Source: CAZCJU01 sp964562175 (GTDB lineage: Bacteria > Bacillota > Clostridia > Oscillospirales > CAG-272). From it: DNA of 64,000 nt. The translations under genes were made by a program, and so were the position numbers. Shown here in pieces: positions 1-8,556 of the stretch. How positions within the stretch are numbered: position 1 is the stretch's first letter; each line of letters opens with the position of its first letter. The notes beneath the pieces are model-generated. The model worked only from the letters and a program-made list of their open reading frames with translations, did not search any database and had not been told where the DNA came from. The stretch is from the NCBI GenBank assembly GCA_964562175.1, contig CAZLRV010000001.1, positions 62,001 to 126,000 on the forward strand, given 5' to 3'.

Positions 1-31
1 AGGCTTTTAAGCATTATTTCGGAGTAACGAT

Positions 32-613
32 TTGAACAAAGATATTCTTACCAAGCACTTCAAAAAAATACCGACATTGCAAACACCTCGCTTGACGCTT
101 CGCCGCATCAAGCTCTCGGATGTCGAGGATATGTACGAGTATTCGCACCTTGCCTCGGTGACCGAGTATTTGACCTGGTACGAGCATCCGGATATGCTGT
201 ACACTCACCGATATTTGGAGCTTATACGCAAGCAATATTCGCACGGAGAGTTTTTCGATTGGGCACTTGTGCTTAAGGACGGCGGAAAAATGATCGGCAC
301 CTGCGGCTTTACCTCGTTCGATCTGCCGAACAATTCGGCAGAGGTCGGCTATGTCTTAAATCCCGAATATCACGGTTGCGGCTACGCCACGGAGGCGTTG
401 CGTTGCGTGCTTGAACATGGCTTTATGGCACTTAATCTTCACCGTATACAGGCACGTTTTATCGACGGCAACGAGCCGAGCCGCCGAGTTATGGAGCGAT
501 GCGGAATGCGTCTTGAGGGCACCTCTCCCTCATCCATGTATATAAAAGAGGAATATAAAACGATTCACACCTACGCAATGCTGTCCGATGAATATATAAA
601 GAAATATTTATAA
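32..613 (+). CDS. GNAT-family N-acetyltransferase (RimJ/RimL type)
   Basis: This 193-residue protein is a single GNAT domain that would transfer an acetyl group from acetyl-CoA to an amine. The acetyl-CoA-binding turn is GCGYAT at residues 115-120, preceded by the strand segment EVGYVLNPEYHG. The C-terminal signature NEPSRRVMERCGM (147-159) is typical of the RimJ/RimL ribosomal-protein acetyltransferases and their relatives. The start is a TTG at 32, with GGAG at 21-24 as ribosome binding site. The acceptor is unknown, because this subfamily also includes small-molecule and antibiotic acetyltransferases. It stands alone on the plus strand, and its upstream context is outside the window. Family assignment is firm; substrate is not. 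Confidence 0.9.
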   Translation: MNKDILTKHFKKIPTLQTPRLTLRRIKLSDVEDMYEYSHLASVTEYLTWYEHPDMLYTHRYLELIRKQYSHGEFFDWALVLKDGGKMIGTCGFTSFDLPNNSAEVGYVLNPEYHGCGYATEALRCVLEHGFMALNLHRIQARFIDGNEPSRRVMERCGMRLEGTSPSSMYIKEEYKTIHTYAMLSDEYIKKYL

Positions 614-675
614 CACAAAAGCATTGTCTGTTATAAACGCACATATTTTGAAATTATTTTTGTGGTACTTATCAA

Positions 676-704
676 TTGACTTGCGCCCTCGGTCGTGCTA
701 CAAT
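676..704 (+). promoter_or_regulatory. Sigma-A-type promoter of the LRR-dockerin gene
   Basis: TTGACT at 676-681 and TACAAT at 699-704 are separated by exactly 17 bp. The predicted start of transcription is near 711, giving a leader of about 37 nt that contains the Shine-Dalgarno-like sequence and a small hairpin. Confidence 0.7.
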
Positions 705-747
705 AAACGTATTAAAGAAAAGGTACGGGTAAACCCGTTTTAATGAG

Positions 748-1899
748 ATGAAAAAAGCTTTTTCCATCGCACCTCGTTTGTCTGCTCTGTTCTTTTTCGG
801 CTGTCTGTGTATTCTTCTCTCCCTCACCTCGCACGGGGCGGGTGAGGAGGATTATATCGTTGAAACAGAGGGCGGCGGGGCGTATATAACCGCATATATC
901 GGTTCGTCCGAGAAAGTCGTTATCCCCGATTCGTTTTCATCATTCCCCACGCTTGGTATTCGTCCCGAGGGGTTTAAGGGCTGTGATATTACAAGTGTCA
1001 CACTGCCTGCCGGTGTCGAATATGTGGGTGATGAGGCTTTTGCCGAATGCACTCGTCTTGCCTCGGTGACCTTCGGCGGCGATACGCTCACGCTCGGCAA
1101 GGGGGCATTCAGAGCCTGCACCTCGCTTTGCGACATATCGCTTCCGACAATCGATGTCATTGACGATTTTACTTTTTTCGGTTGCTCGTCCCTGTCGGAG
1201 ATAAATATACCGGAGGGTGTCGGCTCGATAGGTCTACGTGCCTTTTACGGCTGTGCATTGAAAAAAGTCATGCTTCCGTCAACGCTTGATCATATAGGCG
1301 AATACGCTTTTATGAGCTGTACGGAGCTGAGTGATATAAAGATAAGCGAAAAGAATTATACATACTCCGCATATTCCTCACTCATAGTTTCAAACGGTGC
1401 GGCGGTATATCTGCCCGAGGGAGTACACGGCGATTACTCGATAAGAGCCAACATTATAAGCATCGGCAGGGCGGCGTTCTTTCAAAGCTCGATATCGTCC
1501 CTCACGGTAACGGACGGTATCAAACAGATATGCGACAGAGCCTTTTATTCATCTTCTGTTACCACGCTGAGAGTTACCGATGCGGTGGACTCTATAGGCT
1601 ATGATGCGTTTTCCGAATGCAACGACCTAACACTTTACTGCATTGAGAACAGTGAGTGCCATAATTACGCACTCGGAAACGGTATTCCCTACAGCCTTGT
1701 ATCTACGATATATCAAAAGGGCGATGCGGACGGTGACGGAGTTATATCCATGCTCGATATATTGACCCTCGACTCATATCTCACCGGCACCACAGCGTAC
1801 TTGAAAGCCGATTGTGATATGAACGGCGACGGAGTGATAGACGACGAGGATGTCAAAAAAGTATTTGAAATCATAAAAAAAATCAATAATGCCACTTGA
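748..1899 (+). CDS. Secreted BspA-type leucine-rich repeat protein with C-terminal dockerin
   Basis: The protein has an N-terminal signal peptide (residues about 1-30, ending near SHGAG). It then has a run of BspA/LRR_5-type repeats (about 60-310) with recurring segments such as EAFAECTRLASVTFGG and FTFFGCSSLSEINIPEGV. A type I dockerin occupies residues 324-383. Both calcium-binding loops are intact: DADGDGVISMLD and DMNGDGVIDDED. It is therefore exported and probably docks onto a cohesin-bearing scaffold or surface protein; a cohesin-like module occurs at 54617-57106. BspA-type repeats are associated with adhesion and protein-protein contact. The start ATG lies 24 nt after the best Shine-Dalgarno-like sequence (718-723), with a hairpin in between. 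Confidence 0.88.
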   Translation: MKKAFSIAPRLSALFFFGCLCILLSLTSHGAGEEDYIVETEGGGAYITAYIGSSEKVVIPDSFSSFPTLGIRPEGFKGCDITSVTLPAGVEYVGDEAFAECTRLASVTFGGDTLTLGKGAFRACTSLCDISLPTIDVIDDFTFFGCSSLSEINIPEGVGSIGLRAFYGCALKKVMLPSTLDHIGEYAFMSCTELSDIKISEKNYTYSAYSSLIVSNGAAVYLPEGVHGDYSIRANIISIGRAAFFQSSISSLTVTDGIKQICDRAFYSSSVTTLRVTDAVDSIGYDAFSECNDLTLYCIENSECHNYALGNGIPYSLVSTIYQKGDADGDGVISMLDILTLDSYLTGTTAYLKADCDMNGDGVIDDEDVKKVFEIIKKINNAT

Positions 1900-1924
1900 C
1901 AACGGTTATAATGTGTGGTATAAT
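1896..1924 (+). promoter_or_regulatory. Consensus promoter of the thiamine transporter transcript
   Basis: A perfect TTGACA (1896-1901) and TATAAT (1919-1924) are spaced by 17 bp. The -35 box overlaps the stop codon of the preceding LRR-dockerin gene. Transcription would start near 1931, just upstream of the TPP riboswitch. Confidence 0.88.
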
Positions 1925-1937
1925 TGCGATAGTATAA

Positions 1938-2020
1938 GAATAGGGGAGCTTTATGGCTGAGAGGAAGCACACGCTTCGACCCGTAACCTGATTCGGATAA
2001 TGCCGACGTAGGTGTATTTT
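1938..2020 (+). promoter_or_regulatory. TPP riboswitch (THI element)
   Basis: The conserved THI-box landmarks occur in order: GGGGAGC at 1943-1949, GGCTGAGA at 1955-1962, then ACCTGATTCGGATAATGCC (from about 1986) followed by GACGTAGG. These are the pyrimidine- and pyrophosphate-sensing helices of the thiamine pyrophosphate aptamer. An intrinsic terminator follows at 2045, so TPP binding should switch transcription of the downstream thiT gene off. Confidence 0.95.
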
Positions 2021-2044
2021 TGTTAGCATAAGTACGTTTTTCCT

Positions 2045-2074
2045 GCGGAGACCATTTTCGGCCTCCGCTTTTTC
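2045..2074 (+). terminator. Riboswitch-controlled intrinsic terminator
   Basis: A GCGGAG/CTCCGC stem (2045-2050 with 2063-2068) is followed by a run of T residues. It sits between the TPP aptamer and the ThiT ribosome binding site, the usual place for the expression platform. Confidence 0.85.
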
Positions 2075-2106
2075 TTATACGAGTAAATTAAAGAAAGGTG
2101 ATCATC

Positions 2107-2745
2107 ATGAAGTATGAATCACGCCGACTTGCCGAGAGCGGAATACTACTCGCTCTGGCGGTCATTCTCTCGTTTCTTGTCATCTTCGAATTTCCCTGGG
2201 GCGGAAGTATAACCGTATTGAGTATGCTTCCGCTCATCATTCTCTCGTACCGTCACGGTGTTAAATGGGGGCTTTTCTGCGGTCTTGTATACAGCGTACT
2301 GCAAATGCTTACGGGTATCAAGACAATATCGCAGTTTGCCCTGCCGGGGGAGAGCCAAATGATATGGTACAAGCTTATCATAATGTGTCTGTTAGACTAC
2401 GTTATAGCCTATACCTGCCTTGGCTTCGGCGGACTTTTCCGCAAGAAAAAACCCACTGTGGCATTGCTTTTAGGCTCGCTCACCGCTTGCTCCTTGAGAT
2501 ATCTTTCACACCTTTTGTCGGGCGCGATATTCTTCGGCAGCTATGCAGAATGGTTCTTTACCGAGGTTTTCCCGTCAAGTACGGTGCTTAACACGTTTTC
2601 GGGCTTCCCTCTTGCATTCCTCTATTCGGTATGCTATAACGGTTGTTATATGCTGCCGGAGATAATACTTACCTCCATTGTGGCGTTTGCCGTCGGCAAA
2701 TTCCCCGCAATAAAAGAAAAATGCCTCGATATACCGACAGAGTGA
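2107..2745 (+). CDS. thiT: ECF transporter thiamine-binding subunit ThiT
   Basis: This is a small, highly hydrophobic protein of 212 residues with about six membrane segments, the size expected for the S component of an ECF vitamin importer. The segment FPWGGSITVLSMLPLIILSYRHG resembles the ThiT signature, and the TPP riboswitch directly upstream fixes the ligand as thiamine or a close relative. It would work with the shared EcfA/A'/T module, which is not in the window. A GTG at 2098 is also in frame, but it lies inside the Shine-Dalgarno region AAAGGTGATC (2094-2103), so the ATG at 2107 is the better start. Confidence 0.93.
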   Translation: MKYESRRLAESGILLALAVILSFLVIFEFPWGGSITVLSMLPLIILSYRHGVKWGLFCGLVYSVLQMLTGIKTISQFALPGESQMIWYKLIIMCLLDYVIAYTCLGFGGLFRKKKPTVALLLGSLTACSLRYLSHLLSGAIFFGSYAEWFFTEVFPSSTVLNTFSGFPLAFLYSVCYNGCYMLPEIILTSIVAFAVGKFPAIKEKCLDIPTE

Positions 2746-2769
2746 TACACTCACCTGCGGCGTAAAAAT

Positions 2770-2812
2770 ACCCCGACGGTGCTTGAAAAAGCCCATCGGG
2801 GTTCATCTTTTT
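2770..2812. terminator. Bidirectional intrinsic terminator between thiT and putP
   Basis: The stem ACCCCGACGG (2770-2779) pairs with CCATCGGGGT (2793-2802), with one mismatch. T-rich stretches follow on the plus strand and A-rich ones precede it, so it can terminate both convergent transcripts. Confidence 0.8.
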
Positions 2813-2823
2813 AACAGTTAAGT

Positions 2824-4392
2824 TTATTTGACCTCGTCTATGCCCGCTTTTACCGCTTCAAAGTCCGCCTCTATCTCCGCCGAGGGTGCGGGAGTGAGTA
2901 ATGATACAACAACTATGCAGATGCTTGAGAATATGAATGCCGGCAACAGCTCGTATATCTTAAATACGCCGCCCAAGGGATTGAATGCGAATTTCCAAAG
3001 GAATACCATTGCCGCACCGCCTACCATACCGGCAACAGCGCCGCTGCGTGTCGTGCGTTTCCAGAAGAGTGAGAACAGCATAAGCGGTCCGAATGTAGCA
3101 CCGAAGCCCGCCCATGCGAACGAAACTATGGAGAATATAATGCTATTTTCGTCAAGTGCCAAGAGCATGGCTATTATCGCTATTACAAATAGCGTTATTC
3201 TCGACATTCTCATGACCTCTTTGTCTGTGGCCTTTTTCTTCATTACGCCCTGATAGATATTCTTGGAGAAAGCACTTGCCGCAATAAGCAAGTACGAATC
3301 GGACGAGCTTATCGTTGCCGCAAGTATACCTGCCATTACAAAGCCGGCTATTATCGGCGGGAAATAGCTTTTCGAGAGTGTTATGAATATATTTTCCGCA
3401 GCCGATTTTGTTAAATGCTCTGTCGGGAACAGCTGTCTGCCCACTATACCGATAAACACGGCAACGGCAAGCGATATTACGACCCAAACCATGGCGATAC
3501 GTCTTGAACGCTTAAGCTCGTCCTCTTTACGTATAGCCATAAATCTCAACAATACTTGGGGCATTCCGAAATATCCCAGACCCCACGCAAGCATGGAAAA
3601 TACCGAAAGCAGACCGTAGGGGAGCTTTTCGCCGAATTGAGGCACTCCGGCTTCAACCATCTGTGTGACCCCGTCGGCATCAAGCGCAGGATTCGCCATT
3701 CCGAAAAATTCAAGAAAGCCGGGGATGCTCTTTGCGTTCTCTATTACCTGTCCCAATCCTCCCGCTTTTACCGTACTTACGATAACAATAACGGAAAGTG
3801 CGACTATCATAACTATGCTCTGCATAAAGTCGGATGCGCTCTCTGCAAGAAAGCCGCCCAAGAAGATATACGCAAGCACGAATATTGCACCTATGACCAT
3901 CATCAACTTATAATCCAAGCCGAACAGATTAGCAAAAAGCTTGCCGCAGGTAACAAAACAGCTTGATGCATACGCCGTAAAAAAGATAAGTATGAAAGCG
4001 GCGGATAGAACGAGTATCACCTTTTTCTTCTCGCGAAATCTGTTCGAGAAAAATTCGGGAAGCGTTATTGAGTTGGCTTTGATACTGTAGCGGCGAAGTC
4101 TTTTTGAAACTATAAGCCAGTTTATGTAAGTTCCGACGGCAAGACCGATAGCCGTCCATGCCGCATCGGCAAGACCGCACCAATATGCCACGCCGGGCAG
4201 ACCCATAAGCAACCAACCGCTCATGTCCGAGGCTTCCGCACTCATTGCCGTCACCCACGGTCCGAGGGAACGACCGCCGAGAAAATAATCCTCCGAGCTT
4301 TTGTTTGCTCTTTTTGCAAAAATTACGCCGATAGCAACGACCACCGCCATATAGATGATCATGGCCAGAAGCATTTGTGTTTTTTCGTCCAT
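2824..4392 (-). CDS. putP: Sodium/solute symporter, PutP (sodium/proline) type
   Basis: The 522-residue protein belongs to the sodium:solute symporter (SSS) family and has about 13 membrane helices. Its N-terminus (YFLGGRSLGPWVTAMSAEASDMSGWLLMGLPG) matches the PutP group, including the Na+-site region SAEASDMSGW. It would import proline or a related compound with Na+. It is a single-gene unit with its own promoter (4424-4452) and a terminator shared with thiT. The substrate is inferred from family resemblance; other amino acids are possible. Confidence 0.88.
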   Translation of the reverse strand: MDEKTQMLLAMIIYMAVVVAIGVIFAKRANKSSEDYFLGGRSLGPWVTAMSAEASDMSGWLLMGLPGVAYWCGLADAAWTAIGLAVGTYINWLIVSKRLRRYSIKANSITLPEFFSNRFREKKKVILVLSAAFILIFFTAYASSCFVTCGKLFANLFGLDYKLMMVIGAIFVLAYIFLGGFLAESASDFMQSIVMIVALSVIVIVSTVKAGGLGQVIENAKSIPGFLEFFGMANPALDADGVTQMVEAGVPQFGEKLPYGLLSVFSMLAWGLGYFGMPQVLLRFMAIRKEDELKRSRRIAMVWVVISLAVAVFIGIVGRQLFPTEHLTKSAAENIFITLSKSYFPPIIAGFVMAGILAATISSSDSYLLIAASAFSKNIYQGVMKKKATDKEVMRMSRITLFVIAIIAMLLALDENSIIFSIVSFAWAGFGATFGPLMLFSLFWKRTTRSGAVAGMVGGAAMVFLWKFAFNPLGGVFKIYELLPAFIFSSICIVVVSLLTPAPSAEIEADFEAVKAGIDEVK

Positions 4393-4423
4393 TATTCTGT
4401 CCTTTCAAGTGAAAATATAATTT

Positions 4424-4452
4424 ATTCTACCATAAAGTCATTCGTTTGTCAA
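4424..4452 (-). promoter_or_regulatory. Promoter of the putP-like gene
   Basis: On the minus strand TTGACA (4452-4447) and TAGAAT (4429-4424) are 17 bp apart. The start codon at 4392 lies about 25 nt after the predicted transcription start. Confidence 0.8.
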
Positions 4453-4566
4453 TATAAATAAACCGATTTTTTGCAAAATAATGCAAGATTGCACGAAAAA
4501 TCTTTCATTTATTTCGTTGCGTGTGCTTTTTTGCGTGAGTTTTTATTCAAAATTATTTGTATGCTA

Positions 4567-4595
4567 TTGACATAAATAAAAAAATGTTGTATAAT
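4567..4595 (+). promoter_or_regulatory. Promoter of the esterase-acyltransferase operon
   Basis: TTGACA at 4567-4572 and TATAAT at 4590-4595 are separated by 17 bp. Transcription should start near 4602, only about 9 nt before the TTG at 4611. That affects the choice of start codon for the next gene. Confidence 0.85.
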
Positions 4596-4610
4596 TGAGG
4601 GTGAAGATAT

Positions 4611-6866
4611 TTGTATAACGGTAAACAAATGAAACGCAAAAACACTCTTTTACGTTCTCAGCTTGCTTTGATGAAGCCATTTCTCGAAGGCTCGACGATA
4701 TCTGCGGCAAGGCTTGGGCAGGATGCAATAGGCAAGCTGCTCGTTTTGACTCACAAAAGCGATGTGACAACTCAACAATTTAATATCGGCACGATGAGCT
4801 GTGCCCTGATCTCGCCGAAGGACGAGCTGTCCGACGGCATAATACTGTATCTGCACGGCGGCGGCTTTATCACGGGCAACCTCGATTACGCCAAGGGCTT
4901 CGGCACCGTTCTGTGTGCCGAATGCGGTATACGTGTTTTATGCATTTCGTACCGTCTTGCACCCGAGGCACCGTACCCCGCCGCACTTGACGATTGCGAG
5001 GCTGCGTACCGTTATCTGCTTTCAAACGGATATTCGCCCGACAGAATAATTCTGTGCGGCGAGAGCGCCGGCGGCGGTCTTTGCTATTCGCTATGTCTGC
5101 GCTTGCGTGAAAAAGGTCATACCCGACCTGCGGGCATAATAGCCGTTTCTCCTTGGACGGATCTCACCTTAAGCTCGGAGTCATATAAGGAAAACGAGCA
5201 TAACGACCCGTCCATGTCAACGACACGCTTAAAATATTTCGCCGATTGCTACGTTTACGGCGGCGAGGGCGAGGGCAAGCACACCTATCCAAAGACAAAT
5301 AACGACCACGTGTCCGATACGCAGATCAAGTCCGACCCGTTTATATCGCCGCTTTTCGCCTCCTGCGATAAGCTGCCTCCGTCGCTTATATTCGTGGGCG
5401 GTGACGAGATAATGCTCGGCGATTCGGTCAATATGCATAAAAAGCTGTGCGAGGCTCACCGTGTGAGCGAGCTTGTCGTGACGCCGCATATGTGGCACGG
5501 GTACGTTCTTTACTGCCTTAAGGAGAATAGACGCGATTTCGACAAAATCAGACGGTTTATCAAGACAAACATTCCTCATCAAAAAAAGCTGCGATGGATG
5601 TCGCTCGACAATGCGGCGAAAATATTTCCTGCGGCACGCCGCAGGAATTGGAGCAACGTATTCAGGCTTTCCGCCGTGCTGTGTGAGCCTGTTGACACAG
5701 ATGTGCTTCAAGCCTCGCTCGATGTTACCGTAAGACGCTTTCCGTCGATAGCGGTGCGTGTGAAAACGGGTTTTTTCTGGTACTATTTGGAGGAAATACC
5801 GCACTCGCCTAAAATTGCGGAGGAAAAGCCGTATCCGCTTTCCCGAATGCCGTTTGACGATATCAGAAAATGCGCATTTCGCGTTATCGTTTACAAAAAG
5901 CGCATTGCGGTGGAATTTTTCCACGCTCTGACCGACGGCAACGGCGGCTTGATATTTCTGAAAACTCTCGTATCCGAGTATCTGCTTCAAAAATACGGTG
6001 TAAACGTCCCTGTGGGCAACGGTGTTTTGGATCGTCTTGAGGAGCCGAGTCGTGAGGAGCTTGAGGACAGCTTTTTAAAGTATTCCGGCAAGATACCCGC
6101 CTCACGTTCGGACACCGATGCATTCAAAATAACCGGCGTACGTGATGTGGACGGCTTCAAAACGAATACGACATTTATATTCGACGCAAACGAGGTTGTT
6201 GCCCGTGCAAAAGGCAAGGGCGTGACCGTCACCGCATATCTCGCCTCAGCGCTTATGCTTGCCACCGATTGCATACAACGCAACAAAGTCAAAAACCGCA
6301 AAAAATACAAGCGTATCAAGGTTTTAATACCCGTAAATCTGCGAAAAATGTTCCCCTCCGTCACACTCCGCAACTTTGTCTTATACGCAACGCCCGGAAT
6401 AGACCCGAGGCTGGGCGAATACGAGTTTGACGAAATATGCGATATCGTGCAACACCAAATGGCACTGCAAATAAGCAAAAAAAATATGGAATCGATGATA
6501 GCGGCAAACGTAAACAGCGAAAGATCGTTTTTCATAAAGATAGTGCCGTTGTTTTTGAAAAACATCGTCATGAAAAGCATATTTAACGCCGTCGGCGAAA
6601 AAAAGTCATGCTTTTCCTTCTCCAACCTCGGTGTGGTAAAGCTGCCGGATGAATTTGAGTCCATGGTGGAGCGGCTCGATTTCGTTTTAGGCTCACAGGC
6701 GGCGGCACCGTATAACACCTCGGCTCTGACGTACAAGGGACGGCTCTATCTTAATATCATCAGAAACATAAACGAGCCGATACTTGAAGCAAGTCTTTTC
6801 AAGGTCTTAAAGCAGCTCGGTCTCGGCTTCATCGTCGAGAGCAACACGAGAGGGGATGGAAAATAA
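4611..6866 (+). CDS. Fusion of an HSL-family alpha/beta hydrolase and a condensation-like acyltransferase
   Basis: Residues about 60-320 form an alpha/beta hydrolase of the hormone-sensitive-lipase type: oxyanion motif HGGG (82-85), nucleophile elbow GESAG (150-154, Ser152), and likely Asp265 and His296. Residues about 331-751 resemble the alcohol-acetyltransferase/condensation superfamily, with the catalytic motif HALTDG (His440, Asp444). The protein could thus both cleave and form acyl esters or amides, on a substrate that cannot be read from sequence. It is followed directly by a zinc-ribbon membrane protein. The start is uncertain. TTG at 4611 has GAGGGTG upstream, but that site would lie mostly outside a transcript starting near 4602. 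ATG at 4629 is the alternative. Confidence 0.82.
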   Translation: MYNGKQMKRKNTLLRSQLALMKPFLEGSTISAARLGQDAIGKLLVLTHKSDVTTQQFNIGTMSCALISPKDELSDGIILYLHGGGFITGNLDYAKGFGTVLCAECGIRVLCISYRLAPEAPYPAALDDCEAAYRYLLSNGYSPDRIILCGESAGGGLCYSLCLRLREKGHTRPAGIIAVSPWTDLTLSSESYKENEHNDPSMSTTRLKYFADCYVYGGEGEGKHTYPKTNNDHVSDTQIKSDPFISPLFASCDKLPPSLIFVGGDEIMLGDSVNMHKKLCEAHRVSELVVTPHMWHGYVLYCLKENRRDFDKIRRFIKTNIPHQKKLRWMSLDNAAKIFPAARRRNWSNVFRLSAVLCEPVDTDVLQASLDVTVRRFPSIAVRVKTGFFWYYLEEIPHSPKIAEEKPYPLSRMPFDDIRKCAFRVIVYKKRIAVEFFHALTDGNGGLIFLKTLVSEYLLQKYGVNVPVGNGVLDRLEEPSREELEDSFLKYSGKIPASRSDTDAFKITGVRDVDGFKTNTTFIFDANEVVARAKGKGVTVTAYLASALMLATDCIQRNKVKNRKKYKRIKVLIPVNLRKMFPSVTLRNFVLYATPGIDPRLGEYEFDEICDIVQHQMALQISKKNMESMIAANVNSERSFFIKIVPLFLKNIVMKSIFNAVGEKKSCFSFSNLGVVKLPDEFESMVERLDFVLGSQAAAPYNTSALTYKGRLYLNIIRNINEPILEASLFKVLKQLGLGFIVESNTRGDGK

Positions 6867-7559
6867 ATGTTTTGCATAAAATGCGGTGCGGAGCTTTCAA
6901 AGGGTCAGGGCATTTGTCCTATCTGCTCAACCCGAGTATATCATTCGGATATACCGTATGAGGAAGAAAGCACGTACCCGAAAAAGGAATTCGTTTCCGA
7001 GGAATTCAATCGACGCGGACTCATGTTTATAATATCGGTGCTGTTTTTGCTTGTGTTCATTCTGCCGCCGACACTTGAATTTGCGATAACAAGAACGATA
7101 GCGTGGTCGGGGTACGCCTCCGGCGGTGTGCTTTTGGGATATATATTCTTCCTGCTTCCGCTGTGGTTCAGAGCGCCGAATCCCGTTATATTCGTGCCAA
7201 GCGATTTTTGTGCCGCATTGGTATATCTGCTTTACATCTGCTTGCATACGCACGGCTCGTGGTTTTTGGGCTTCGCCTTTCCCGTGGCAGGCTCGCTCGG
7301 GGTGATAATATCCGCACTTGTTGCCCTGCTCAAATACGTTAAACGCGGCAAGCTGTATATGTTCGGCGGTACATTCATCGCACTCGGTGCGTGGACCGTG
7401 CTTATCGAGCTTTTGATCCACATAACCTTTGACGGTAAAATAACCATGTGGTCTCTCTGTACGCTTCTGACATTGCTTCTTCTCGGAATGATGCTCATCG
7501 TCATAGCAATAGTAAAACCGCTCAGGGAATCGCTTAAAAAGAAATTTTTCATTTCATAA
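6867..7559 (+). CDS. Zinc-ribbon membrane protein (DUF6320-like), partner of the acyltransferase fusion
   Basis: The N-terminus is a rubredoxin-like zinc ribbon with Cys3, Cys6, Cys17 and Cys20. It is followed by a soluble linker and about six membrane helices (residues about 52-225), ending in a basic tail. The ATG follows the stop of the preceding gene without a gap, so the two are almost certainly translated together. The layout, zinc ribbon plus polytopic membrane domain next to an acyltransferase, resembles the uncharacterised DUF6320 family, but I cannot confirm the Pfam match. It may anchor or regulate the upstream enzyme at the membrane; that role is inference. Confidence 0.75.
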   Translation: MFCIKCGAELSKGQGICPICSTRVYHSDIPYEEESTYPKKEFVSEEFNRRGLMFIISVLFLLVFILPPTLEFAITRTIAWSGYASGGVLLGYIFFLLPLWFRAPNPVIFVPSDFCAALVYLLYICLHTHGSWFLGFAFPVAGSLGVIISALVALLKYVKRGKLYMFGGTFIALGAWTVLIELLIHITFDGKITMWSLCTLLTLLLLGMMLIVIAIVKPLRESLKKKFFIS

Positions 7560-7597
7560 ACAACGATTATTTAATCATCGAAATTTCGGAGGGTAAT

Positions 7598-8482
7598 TTG
7601 AAAGATATAACCGTACTGGTAAACAGTTGTGATAAGTACAAGGACGCTTGGGAGCCGTTTTTCAGGCTTTTGCATATTCAATGGCAAGATCTTCCGTATA
7701 ATGTTGTACTTAACACGGAAACTTCGTCATACGAATGCGATTTCATGAATGTTCGCACCATAAACTCTTCTAAAGGTATTCCGTGGGCAAAAAGACTTAG
7801 GCACGTTCTTGAAAATATAGACACACAATTCATACTATATACATTAGAAGATTTTTTCTTTGACCGCCCTGTGAATGTTTCGGCATTTGAGGAAGCACAC
7901 CAATTGATAAAAAACGATGCTTCTATCGGATATATAGGCTTAAGATATAACTGTCAGCTTGTATTTAAGGATGAATCAAATGCAGACAGAAACGCACGAT
8001 TTGTTTCAAAAGACGAATTAGTCGTTGTAAACAGAGTAAACAGTCAAACTGCGCTTTGGAGAAGAAAATGGCTACTGAGCTTGTTAAGAGATCATGAAAC
8101 GCCGTGGGAGTTTGAAATGTATGCATCTATTCGTTCACGCAGAACCGACAAAAAAGTTTTAATAATAAACAACACAAACGAGATCATGCCTCCGGTATTT
8201 TCATACGGACTCGATCCAAAAGACGGACTTGGCATATACGGCGGAAAGTTTTTACACAAAAACCGAGAGCTTTTTGAAAAGTATGGGATAAAGGCAAATT
8301 TTGATACTTTGGGAATTGCGGAGGATCCGGCAAAAAGCTCTTGCGGGGCAAACGTCAAACATTCGGCAAAACCAATAAAAACAAACAATCTGCACGAAAG
8401 CTTGTACTCGATAAAACGTGCGTTCAAGCACGCAAAGAAAAATCTTCGAAAACAGTTTCGCAAAATAAAGTCATTGATATAG
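7598..8482 (+). CDS. Putative glycosyltransferase-like protein, family not identified
   Basis: A 294-residue soluble protein that begins with a beta-strand typical of nucleotide-sugar-binding folds (DITVLVNSCDKYKDAW). It contains YTLEDFFFDRPVN in the position of a DxD-like acidic motif. The basic, lysine-rich C-terminus could contact the membrane. Similar proteins occur in surface polysaccharide loci, and the next gene encodes a GtrII-like membrane protein, which fits a role in surface glycosylation. Start is TTG at 7598 with CGGAGGG at 7587-7593. Its base composition is visibly more A+T rich than that of the genes upstream, a possible sign of separate ancestry. I do not assign a reaction. 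Confidence 0.6.
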   Translation: MKDITVLVNSCDKYKDAWEPFFRLLHIQWQDLPYNVVLNTETSSYECDFMNVRTINSSKGIPWAKRLRHVLENIDTQFILYTLEDFFFDRPVNVSAFEEAHQLIKNDASIGYIGLRYNCQLVFKDESNADRNARFVSKDELVVVNRVNSQTALWRRKWLLSLLRDHETPWEFEMYASIRSRRTDKKVLIINNTNEIMPPVFSYGLDPKDGLGIYGGKFLHKNRELFEKYGIKANFDTLGIAEDPAKSSCGANVKHSAKPIKTNNLHESLYSIKRAFKHAKKNLRKQFRKIKSLI

Positions 8483-8556
8483 CTTTTATGAAATGATTTC
8501 GTTTAATTTTCATAGTTTAGTTTTGCTATATACATTCATGTGAATTCGAGGTAGTA

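Noticed and set aside
5229..5990. 253-codon minus-strand frame opposite the esterase-acyltransferase gene
   Set aside because: Catalytic motifs lie in the plus-strand frame, while this one gives a His/Arg-rich composition typical of shadows.
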